Shown: positions 34,394-43,880 of the stretch, piece by piece
Numbering within the stretch: position 1 is the stretch's first letter
How the letters are laid out: each line of letters opens with the position of its first letter
Origin: Fomes fomentarius
Taxonomy: Eukaryota > Basidiomycota > Agaricomycetes > Polyporales > Polyporaceae
Reading direction: 5' to 3'
Length of the DNA stretch: 64,000 bases
Assembly (NCBI GenBank): GCA_022606135.1
Contig: JABYQN010000014.1
Span: 806,001-870,000, forward strand
Notes under the pieces: model-generated
The model's input: only the letters and a program-made list of their open reading frames with translations
Told to the model about the DNA's origin: nothing
Databases searched by the model: none
Translations under genes and position numbers: made by a program

Positions 34394-36147
34394 TCATGAT
34401 GCATGACCTTCCGCCCTTCCCTTTCCAGAGCCGCCGCCATTCACGGAGGACCTTCCCGACTCCGAGCTATCAGCGGGCGACTCTAGCACTACGATAGGCA
34501 TCCCGAGCGGCGGCTCGCTCCTGAACTGTCTGACATCCGCCGCGGCCACCGCCGGACGTGCTGCAAAGGAGATCGCGGAGAGCGTCGTGCCAGTGCCCGC
34601 CGCCGACTCTCTCTCCTCGTCACCGGGACCGTCAGGGGCGGCACAGTGGGTGTAGTGGGGCGAATAGTCCGAGTCCTCCTCCACGACCTGTGTGATCTCG
34701 ACCTTGAGGTCCTGCATCTGCATCGCGAATGACGCGCCGATGCCCATGCCGATGCCATGGTGCCGCCGGCGGGGGCCACTGCGCTGGGAGCTGGAAGAGA
34801 CGGCGGCGGCCCAGGTGCCTTGTGGGGTGGTGGTGGTGCCGCCGAGGCTGCGCTCGCTTGCGAGGCCGACGCGGATGATGAGCATGTTGAATACTATCGA
34901 GATGATGGGCGAGATCTGGGACGGGCGCAGGGGTGCGTGAGCATGCCGGAACAGACGGTAGGCGGGATGTAGCAGTAGCAGTAGCAGTAGGTGGAGTGTG
35001 CGAGAGGTCAGGAGGGTAGGTTGGGTGCGGCAGAGGGATACGTCAGGAAACATACTGCCGTGAAAAAGGAGGAAGAAGAGGGCGCACCATGTCGAGAAGG
35101 ACGTAGACTCCATTGGATTTCACGACGAATGAGATGAGCGCGGCGGTGATGGTCACGGAGTATATTGCGCCACTCTCGATGATTACCCGGAGCACGGGTG
35201 TGAGTATGTTGCCGCATCGATACTGGGCGGACTTGCGAGTGACAGTCCATATCCTAAACGCAAGGAGGGCTTGGTCAAAGAAAAACGTGTAGTCAGACAC
35301 GAAGACACCGTGACAACGAAGGCAAATGGTTTGATGGCACGTACTGGTTGAAGATAGGTTGGTCCCAAGTGTCAGCGAGTAGACAGCAGTGATCCATAGT
35401 CCGGTCTGAACAGCGAAGACATCACCCTTGTGAGATGATGCAGTCGCCAGAGCTACGTTCAAGCCAATAGATCCCGCTAGTCATATACCACGACTGAGTG
35501 CACTTTCAGACTGCAAGAGAGATGGAGCGCACCCAACAGACCGAGCCATCCAACGATGGGAACGACCACAATCCAGAACTTCTGCCATACCACATATGTG
35601 CGGTATATCTGTCGCGCTCAATCAGACCTCGGACTTGATGAACGAAACGTGGGGACTCACTACTACGGCGTCGAGAATGAGGGTTTGGGTGTTGTACAGA
35701 CAACTCTTGAGAACGAACGTCGTTTCTGAAACATCTGCGAAAAACCCCTCCGGCCCTCCTTCTCTTGCTAGACCCTTTGAGATGAAACCTTCATAGATTC
35801 TAGCAATATTGACACCCATTTCCTGTCCGAGGTGGCACATAAGCACCCCTTCGCGATCACAATGACACGCCGAATAGCTTACAGCCGTCGCCAGAGTGAG
35901 CAGGGCGCAGCCAGCAGCGACCATCGCATAATTGACGCGACGCCTATGCCTGGCCCGCAGCATGATGTACATCGCGAGCGTGAACATAAAGACCGAGTAT
36001 CCTGAAAAAAACGAACGTTGAACTTAGTTATTTAGCTTCTTCCGATGCATCAAGCGGAACAGAGATCACGTAACGTCCGAGAAGCTCACCAAACAGGATG
36101 CCCTCGATCGTCGTTGAAAAGATGGCTGCTGCTTGCAACGTCAGCAT
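34394..36147 (-). CDS. Seven-transmembrane protein 2
   Basis: Paralogue of the protein at 24524-25974, same strand and same intron sites. Start ATG 36145-36147: MLTLQAAAIFSTTIEGILFG, then YSVFMFTLAMYIMLR with RHRRRVNY, VAAGCALLTLATA, EMGVNIARIYEGF, FVLKSCLYNTQTLILDAVVV, IYRTYVVWQKFWIVVVPIVG, AVYSLTLGTNLSSTS, LLAFRIWTVTRK, GAIYSVTITAALISFVV and SPIISIVFNMLIIRVGLASE. The cytoplasmic tail is longer than in copy 1 (about 150 residues), rich in Ser, Ala and Gly. One intron near 34930-35090 is unusually long and holds a GTAGCA microsatellite. Role probably in sensing; no direct evidence. Intact. Confidence 0.8.
34973..34997. repeat. GTAGCA/CTACTG microsatellite inside an intron
   Basis: Four near-perfect copies of the hexamer AGTAGC lie within the last intron of the second 7TM gene. 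Confidence 0.6.
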
Positions 36148-37355
36148 GGTGAGCGTGCCTGCGAGGCGTTGGGGGCAGGGTGGGCTGCGCTTCGAGGATT
36201 GTCGCTGGCAGGGTATTGTGCCCTCTGCCTATAGGGCCCGCTGCATATAAGGACACTCCGGAACGCAAAGCCACCGAATGATGTGTGAATCTTCGGATGG
36301 TCACCTGTGAGCTGGCCTTCGTTGGAGACAGGGGAACAAGACTACACGAACAGGCACAGAAGGCGTACAGCGCAGGCGCTGCGATGAGCGGGCACGGACT
36401 GGGTACCGCGCCGTAAAGTTGTGGAGTCGTTCATACCTAGCTGGGGTGTTGAGGTACACAGTTCGGAGAAAATGAAGTGCAAGGTGAGCGCGAAGCTGCA
36501 TTGTGCAATAGGGTTGCGAACAGCTTCCATGTGGTGAGAACAGACCCAGACGAGGGGAGTCTTGCCAAAATTCACAACAATTCTGTATAGACTTTCGGAG
36601 TTAGTTCGCAGAGGAAATACACACCGGAGTCAGTACTAGTCACATACCTACTTCACCCAGGTGAGATCCCTTGGTTTCTGGGCCATTGAAGGGTGCCCGC
36701 ACGAGCAATACAATTTGGGGAACTGCCCCCTCCTGGATAAGGCTACCTAGGCTCTTGACAGTCGTGCCTTTGACGCCAGCCAGCGCTGATCTCCCCTCAG
36801 CATGGCGGTCGTCTGTTCCTCTTTCCACCACAGTCCGACTTGGAGGTACATATGCTGGAGGTAGTAGGTGATCCGGAATTCATGTCGTGGTGGCGCCGGC
36901 AATCAGGCCAATGAGGGTTGATCTTGCCGGGCTAGGCGTGTCCGTCCTGCACTTAGTAAGTACCGTATAAGTACATCATAACCCTGGTCTTCTTATCCCT
37001 TGTCTGCACTCTCCTGATTTCCTCTCTCGTCCTGGGAGATTCTCTGTTCTCTCCGTCTCACAGGCCGCTTATTGTGGCACACATATGCACTGATGCAACA
37101 TAGAACGTGCCTTGGAACACACACATGCGCATGCAGGGAAGAGGTGTATGACAATTACGTCACCAGCCGTCTACTGCCTGTCTTTGATTCGAACCTCTTG
37201 GTAAGGTCCTGGTAATGACTTTGAGGTTATCGTAGTCCACGTATATGTTGCCAGTTCGCGCAAGGCATGTAGCCTCAGCTCACTGAGCTCAGGCAGGCGT
37301 TGCGGTATTCCACTGATCCGAACTGTCTACCAGGCGGGATATTAGCTCGACAGGT
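36148..37355. other. Divergent intergenic region
   Basis: Between the second 7TM gene (minus) and the Ser-rich membrane protein (plus). No gene with motif support; a short minus-strand frame at 36640-36831 is unassigned. Confidence 0.5.
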
Positions 37356-38914
37356 ATGTTGGATGCCAGCACCTCTCTCACGCCCGCCGATACGCTCTCC
37401 GCAGCTAATACCTCGTCCTCTTCCTCGACGGCCATGGCCGCAGCCGGGTCCTCACACACCCAGGTCATCGTCATCGGTACGGTCGCCTCGATTGGCAGTG
37501 TTCTTGTTCTTGTGGCCATCGTCGCAATTATCCTCTGCTTGCGCAAACGGCGACGGTACGACGCCCCGGCCAACGGAGTCATCGCGCAAGATGCGGCTCG
37601 CATAGAAGACGAGGACCCGGAAGGGAGCGGATGGGTAGAAGGAACGTGGGCAGGAGGCGACGACCAGGGCACGCTCGCGTCCACCAGACGTACGGGCTCT
37701 TCCAGGCGTAAGCAAAATCTCTCGAACGCGCACGGCCCCACACCTCCACTTCCTCCATTATCCTCCGCCGCTCTGTCGCCCGCGCAGACGCAGGGCCCGC
37801 TCAGCGAGAGCCAAGCGTACCGCATCGCGCCCGCGCAGATGGCGCATGCCCGCGCAGACCTCATGCCCACAAGTCCAACATCGTCCTTCGGCAACCTCAC
37901 GAGCACCGTCCCCGATTCCGCGACCTACCTCCTCTCTCCATTCCCCACCTCTGGCTTCCCCAAGCATTCCCTCCCTGCGGCCACTCCGAATCCGACCCCA
38001 CCCCACCGTCGGACCCAAGCGATACCTTCCTCGACATGGGCCGCTCCTCGCCAGAAGCACACGCAGGCCTGAGCGCCCTCTCCTCGCGTCCCACGCATCC
38101 CTTTGCGAACCCGTCCGCCGTCGCGCCCTCTGCATACGTCCGCCAACAAGACCGTCCTAGCCGCCAACGTTCCGACAGCGACCAATCGACTCGCTCGAAC
38201 AGGTCGCAACGCGGCCATGCGCCAAGTGGGGGCGCGACGCTCCCTTCAAGCGCATCCACGAGCGCACTCGTGTCTACCCAACGGCCGCAGGCCCGTGTGC
38301 CCGTACCAAAGACGTCGGGCTCGGATCTCGCGTCTGCGAGCGAAGTATCGTCGACGATGATGATGATGTCGCCGTCGTCGTCGTCCGCGCTCCAGACAGC
38401 GACACTGGCTTCGACGGCGACAACACCGACGAGCACGACCATGCTCGTGCCGAAGCGGCATCCGAGCACTGGCAACGCGCACTCCCGGTCGCGTTCTCAC
38501 TCACAGCCTGAAGCTCAGCCTCCATCTCGGCTCCAGTCTCACTCGCGATCTCAGCCCCAGTCGCAGTCGCAGCCTCAGTCGCAACCGCGAGCGCGGTCCG
38601 CGCCGAGGCGCGTGGACCCGGTGGATCCGTCGATAAGGGCCCGAGAGCCCGCGGCGGTCGAGCGGCAGCGGTCAGATCGGAGACGAGACCAAGGTCGAGA
38701 ACGAGAGCGGTCTCGAGATCAAGAGAAAGAAAGGGAGGGAGATCGGGAACAAGCGCTGCGACCAGCGCAGGCCCCTGCACCTGTGGGTGAGGAGAAACGG
38801 GGAGGCCGACGCCAAGGTGTGGTCGTCTCGGAGCGCGACCGGGAGCAGTTCGGGAACTTCTTGGACGTGCCCCAGGATGCGGGCGACCGGCCACCGTCGT
38901 ATCGCGAGAGCTAG
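37356..38914 (+). CDS. Ser-rich single-pass membrane protein, frameshifted
   Basis: Architecture of a fungal type I surface sensor: Ser/Thr-rich outer part (SLTPADTLSAANTSSSSST), one membrane helix (VIVIGTVASIGSVLVLVAIV) followed by the stop-transfer run LRKRRRYD, then a long disordered cytoplasmic tail. The tail is Pro/Ser/Gln-rich, with an SQPQSQSQPQSQP repeat and an Arg/Glu-rich block (RERERSRDQEKEREGDREQ), ending DVPQDAGDRPPSYRES. The first 217 codons and the rest are in different frames; the switch falls in the C-rich tract at about 37985-38010, so a single-base indel splits the gene. No signal peptide is visible at the ATG at 37356, which itself lies in a GTATGT donor-like context, so an upstream first exon is likely. 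PPSY at the end resembles a PPxY-type motif bound by WW-domain proteins. Confidence 0.6.
38500..38600. repeat. Low-complexity CAGTC/CAGCC repeat in coding sequence
   Basis: Repeated Ser-Gln and Arg-Ser codons (TCxCAGxC units) encode the Gln/Ser-rich part of the tail of the preceding membrane protein. Confidence 0.6.
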
Positions 38915-39778
38915 TGATCTGGTGCGCTCCCCCCCTTTTTTTCATTCTTTGTGTGTCTGCTCTGCGTATCTGTGCATTAGATGAGGGCGTCGCAGGTCGC
39001 AGCTTGGGGATGTGCGTATACATATATGGGATTCCCGTCTTCCTTGACGAATAGTCATGACACCTTCCTTTACTTTGCTTCTGGGCCTTTTTTTTTCTCA
39101 TTTTGCTGTGATCTGTCGATAGGAGGATCTGTTGTGTTGTGTTATTCTTCGCTATTCGCTTGCTGTATCTCGTAGCTTACATACATACGTACACACGTAC
39201 ATCTGTGACCTATCTAACGCACTGTGTATTGCTCACGCTATCACCGGACGCACTCTTGTCAGCTATACTTATGACGTCTGTCTTTTTGCCCTTCGCATCC
39301 TCCGGTCCTAGACTCCTTGCTACCGTTCGCGTGCCGCGATCGAATTTGGAGTATCGGTCCATATATGTCATGTAATGTATGTTCACCCCTCTTTCTGGTA
39401 ACATAGCCCGTAGCATATACGCCGTTCGCAATCACGATCCTCCACCGCCTCACTCAAGCATACCCAACCATCTGCGACCGCACCAAGAGGATGTGTGCCA
39501 CGTCGTGTTCGCTCGGTGAGTCTCAACTCATGATGGAACGTGGTCAGCCACCGATCTACCAATGCATGCATGATGTAGTCAGACCGAGCTGCCAGCTCCA
39601 AACTTAAGCATTTGATGATTGGTCGGGTGCGTAGAAGGCTGCTAGCGCAGCGAATAAACGATCAATGATTAAGACATGGAACATTTTGCAATGGCGACGA
39701 GTAAATGAATATGGTACACAGGCGTAAGTAGAGGGGGGTATATGTATGTATGCTACAATCGTACAGGTTCACAGCATC

Positions 39779-39799
39779 GTCATTCGTCATTCGTCATTC
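39779..39799. repeat. Short tandem repeat (GTCATTC)3
   Basis: Three perfect copies of GTCATTC in non-coding DNA. Confidence 0.8.
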
Positions 39800-40074
39800 G
39801 CGAGTTGCAGTTTCGAGCTCTCGACTCGGCAACGACTACCACGTGCGGGCCGTCACTGGCCACTCGGAGTCATCAAGGTCCCAGGTCCGGGAGAGCGTAA
39901 CAAACATGGGTCGAGAACACGAGAAGAAGAGATGGGACGGGAGAAGGGTGGAAGCTCTGAAGCTTGAAGACGACGGGAGAAGACGAAGAGGAACCGCGAT
40001 GAGGAGGAAAAGAAGAGAGACGCAGAGAGACAGGCGACCGATGATGGATAGCACGGAACGTCTCGCCTCGCCTC

Positions 40075-40704
40075 ATGCGTGGGCCCGCCGCGCCTTCGTC
40101 CGCGAATGCTGTTTGCGTGGGGACGGCCCCAGGCGAGGTTGTCGTCGTCGAGCATCTCCGCCTCTCCCTGCAGACAGGCAATGCATGCGGTCAGGAACGG
40201 CGACGGCTAACAGAACTAGAGGCGACCCTGTGGCACACTCACAGCTTGTGGACTCGGAATGCTTCCGACACTGCGGAGACGACCCGTCGCAGTGGGCTCG
40301 AGGGGGGTCTTGTCATTTCCGGAGCTGCGTTCACGCTCATGGAAGGCTGTTTTCCGGATAGCGACGTGATGAACAGTGTGGGCGTAGCGATGTGTTAGAA
40401 TGGAGGGATATATGGAGTTCGGGGGAGGCCATGCGAAGGGAGGATGGAAAGATGGAGATGTCAGCGCCGAAGTAATCATCATCGCGGATAGGGACCAAGA
40501 AAAGACTGACCAGTGAGATGACATAGCTTTCCGCGGACTCGAAGGAATCCAGAGAGGAGCGCCTGTCCGATCCGTTGGACCTCTGTGGAGCGGAAACACG
40601 GCGAGTCCTATTATGAGAAACGGGCCCGTCGTTGAATCGCGGGAAGGAACACGCACGCTTGAGCTCCGCGACGAGAAAAGCTTTGCGAACGACAGCGGGG
40701 CCAT
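40075..40704 (-). CDS. Possible small Ser-rich protein
   Basis: Tentative. ATG at 40702-40704 gives MAPLSFAKLFSSRSSSVRVP; a one-base shift in GGGCCC near 40610-40616 would lead into RRSSLDSFESAESYVISL, ending at a GTCAGT donor. A later exon (RPPSSPLRRVVSAVSEAFRV) and a last one (EAEMLDDDNLAWGRP) are plausible but their phases do not all agree. The Ser-rich, short-exon form is seen in many Agaricomycete orphan proteins. It may be no gene at all. Confidence 0.25.
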
Positions 40705-41177
40705 CGGGATGTATAGAAGTGGTGGGGAGTTATTTGTGTGTGTGGTTCGGAAACGGAGTTGCTTCGCTGTATCCGACTACTCCGCAGATGGTCAAGCAGG
40801 GTATCAGGTAGCGGGTTTGGGATGTAGTCCTGGCTTTTTTACCGCGGGCAAATAGTGGAACGTGTGAGGACGGGAGACAGAGGGCTGGGTCGAGGTTGCG
40901 AGATAGCCACTATGCCTCACCTTGAGCTCGCTTTATAGCAACCACTAGCATACCGCGCCACGCGGCCGGAGCCCTGGCGGAACAGCGGCTGGATAGTCAG
41001 CAAATCATGGGGCAACGAACAGAGAAGGGGTATGTTCGCTGACGGATTTCTTGCATGGCGCTGACAGGACCAGCAAGTGACCAGCTGGCTTAGGCGCACC
41101 AACGTAAGTACGGACCTCATAGCCGGTGCCACAGCGCCCCGGAACCGAGGTACGTCTCGGTCGACAAGAGTATGAGC

Positions 41178-41203
41178 GGACCAGCTGACCAGCTGACCAG
41201 CTT
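41178..41203. repeat. Tandem GACCAGCT repeat
   Basis: Three consecutive GACCAGCT units; a further single copy lies about 90 bp upstream (near 41069-41095). Each unit contains CAGCTG-like palindromic bases. Non-coding. Confidence 0.7.
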
Positions 41204-42421
41204 ATTTCAGCTGGAAGGGGCAAAGCGTGGCCGATGGGAATGCGGGGAAGTGCGGGGAGAGCATGACGGCCGACGCTGTGTACGACATTGTTATCCTGCG
41301 CAACGTACGTTATTGACTTACACTAACGCTGTCCAGTGAGCTCTCGCCGCTTTGGCTGTCAATATATTCCCAGCGGCGTCTGATCAACGCCGGATCTCCG
41401 ACGAGCGCATACAGTGCCGCACAGCACTGTAATACGAGCTCGTGACTGATTTATGTTGTACCTGAGATACTCACGTCAGAACGGTCGCATAGCGGCCTGC
41501 GATTTGTACACTTACCAGAGGTCACGCACTGAGGCACCGCCCCAAGAAGAAGGCGGAGCTGAATATACATCACAGAATCATAGTCAGGCGCCCACATGGA
41601 ACCATCGCGGAGCGTGTTGATTGTACGTACCATTCCGCGCCGCGATCGTGATGCGACGAAGCTGGTCAAATTCCGCGAGGCGTTCCGACATGCTCACGAA
41701 CTCAACTGCACGCGCTGTAGCAGGTCGCTTGAAGCCAAGCAAAATGGGGTACCTCTCCCCAATATCCAGGTGTTGCGGGTGCTTTGGGAGAAGCTGCAGA
41801 GTAATTCACCGTGCGGAGCTAGAGCGCCACGACATATGGGGAGAAGACGGTTCACCGGCCAGCCTCTTGCCGAACTCAATAATTGGTAGTCGGGAAGTGG
41901 GTTCAATACTAGTGTCAGCCAATAAACGAAGGAGCTCAGTGTCACTGCCACGCCACAAGTCGAATCATCAGCATGGAACCGGTGCTTATAAAGCAAAGAA
42001 TCACGCCAGTACAGAGTGCACTTACCTGTGAGGATGTTTGAGGACCGTCTCAGATGGTCAGACAGCAAGAGGCGCTAAATGACATTTACAACGTCTGACA
42101 AGCGACTTACGCGGTTATTTAGGGCAGGTCAGTATGCGTACTTGGTTCTTTTTTGCGAGTAGACAACAAGGCTCATACTGCATACCAATTCGCATCAGCC
42201 CTCAAGTTCCTTGCGCAAACCTCTCTCCATGCCTGCCACGTCGCCAAGCAAAATCCTCTCGAGAAAAGTCAGCGTCTGATGTTCACGTCTAGCGCTAGCA
42301 AGACTCTCCTGACACCAAGCAACGTACGCAACTCATCAACAACAGGTCATCTTGATCAGTATTTGAGTCTTGCAGTATACTTATGCAAAGCGAGGAAATG
42401 GAACATAGGTGCATAACATAG

Positions 42422-43010
42422 CTACAGCCCGAGGGCCAAGAAACCCGACTTTTGCCAAGCAACCACCCACAACCTCGCTCTATCTCCTTCTAACTCGGGC
42501 ATACTCGCCAGAGACGTCGATGCCCTCGTAGAGTGCCCCGTGGACAGGTGAACGTGGCCCATTGGCTCCTTTTCGTCAGCCTTATCCCCTCCTCGCGCCT
42601 GGTAGAACGAGATTAGCCCGAGCGCGGGACTCTGCTTCATGCTCTCCATTTCGATCGCCGGCCCCGATCCCGCGTGAAGCGCACTGCCTTTCAAAGCAGA
42701 CAGCCATCGATATGCTGGTACAAGTGGGACGTTTAATAGTTCCGTGATCGGCGCTATGATTATACGCCAAGGACTCGGACGAGGATGAACGAGGTGCACT
42801 ATAGGCTCGGACGAATGCCGCAACTCCGCAAATGCCTTCGCGCCTTCGTATGACGGGATCCAAGAGATGCTCTGCATTGAGCAATGTTGAGTGAGTTGAC
42901 AGTGGAACCTCCTTGGAGTGGAGTACTGCCCACCCCTGTGAAATCAGGTCTCCGGCGACCTGACCCAAACGAACCACTGCAGTGTGGATATGCCAGTCTT
43001 TGCTGTGACG
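42422..43010 (-). pseudogene. Adenylate-forming reductase, C-terminal fragment (third copy)
   Basis: Remnant of the reductase domain of the enzymes at 43881-48133 and 50452-54676. It starts with VVRLGQVAGD (equivalent to VMRLGQVAGDRLGYWNEREW in the complete copy), then loses the WFPALVKSALF block, and resumes as ISWIPSYEGAKAFAELRHSS, VHLVHPRPSPW, EPMGHVHLSTGHST and WVVAWQKSGFLALGL. The adenylation domain, the carrier domain and most of the Rossmann fold are missing. The 5' side runs straight into a FunK1 kinase fragment. Non-functional as a reductase. Confidence 0.75.
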
Positions 43011-43023
43011 TTCTGAGCAGGCT

Positions 43024-43288
43024 ACGCGTCGCGGCGATATCGAACACGTATCCGGGGCAACGCGACTTGAACTTGGTCCTTCGGTTCAATGCCTTGACCT
43101 GAATGAACGTACGTCAAGTCGGAAACGCGTGCTTGAGTGAGAACACTTACTAGAGGGATGTGTATGTCGACAGGATCATTTGCACTAGAAGGGATTGAGT
43201 TGAACGCGTATTGTGAGGACAATTGATGGGTTTCGTCGTATGGAGCCTCCTGTGGGAGAAAATAATCGAGAAATTTTTGCGTAGGCAT
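43024..43288 (-). pseudogene. FunK1 fungal-type protein kinase, N-terminal fragment
   Basis: Exon 1 (43151-43288) encodes 46 residues from MPTQKFLDYFLPQ to DPVDIHIPL; after a GT-AG intron, exon 2 reads VKALNRRTKFKSRCPGYVFD, a stretch typical of the N-terminal region of Agaricomycete FunK1 kinases. The similarity stops at IAATR, where reductase-like sequence begins. The kinase catalytic core is absent. FunK1 genes are abundant and mobile-looking in these fungi. The identification rests on recall of the family N-terminus, so it is moderately sure. Confidence 0.6.
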
Positions 43289-43880
43289 TGGTCCTAGAGT
43301 GCATGAGGCTAGTTCCGCTACGTGGTTCGAGTTACGCGACTTAGCAAAACTTGGATCCAAGCCATTGGTATGCGAGAGCATTGGATCGAGAGCCATACGA
43401 GTATCACATACGCCTGGAGGCCGCTTCGAATTATACGCCGACATGTCCACCAAGATGTGGTTGTGGTTGTGAACGAATCGAACATGCCGCTCGAGGGTTG
43501 CTCTTGGAACAAACAAGTGCAAATACGGTGTACACAAAGTCTGAGATGTTAGCAGCCCGTGAAGTGAAGCCCATCCGATTATACTGCAATTCCGCTGGAA
43601 CATCACATGCGCCCTCTTCTATCCATTATCTGCTTATAGAACCCAATATACACGACATTGGATCAAACACGTTGAGATATAGCGATCCAGGTTTCAGCCG
43701 CTGAGTGTGGTTCAGGCGCTTAGGTGCGTCCCGCACTTTCGTGGATTTGGCACTGACTTCGGTCAGGTATTCAGCTATTGATTCACGCTCATGAAGCATA
43801 TTCTATGTACAGGGCTTAACGGCTGATTGATCCCGACTATGACTAGTATACAAGTTCGTGTCACGAGCAGCGTAGAAGGT
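43289..43880. other. Intergenic, nothing supported
   Basis: Between the FunK1/reductase remnant and the complete reductase at 43881. No gene; an upstream extension of the minus frame (to 43606) has no family match. Confidence 0.5.

Larger units (their letters stand above)
38915..42421. other. Gene-poor region
   Basis: The first 450 bp is T-rich 3' flank. Further on are short tandem repeats (listed separately), one possible small gene near 40075-40704 and a broken coding-like stretch near 41600-41900 on the minus strand. That stretch reads LLGFKRPATARAVEFVSMSE before a donor-like site and has an in-frame TGA upstream. None matches a family I can name. Confidence 0.45.

Noticed and set aside
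37141..37200. B-box-like GGTTCGAATCA on the minus strand suggesting a tRNA
   Set aside because: The flanks do not pair as a T-arm or acceptor stem and no A box lies at the right distance.
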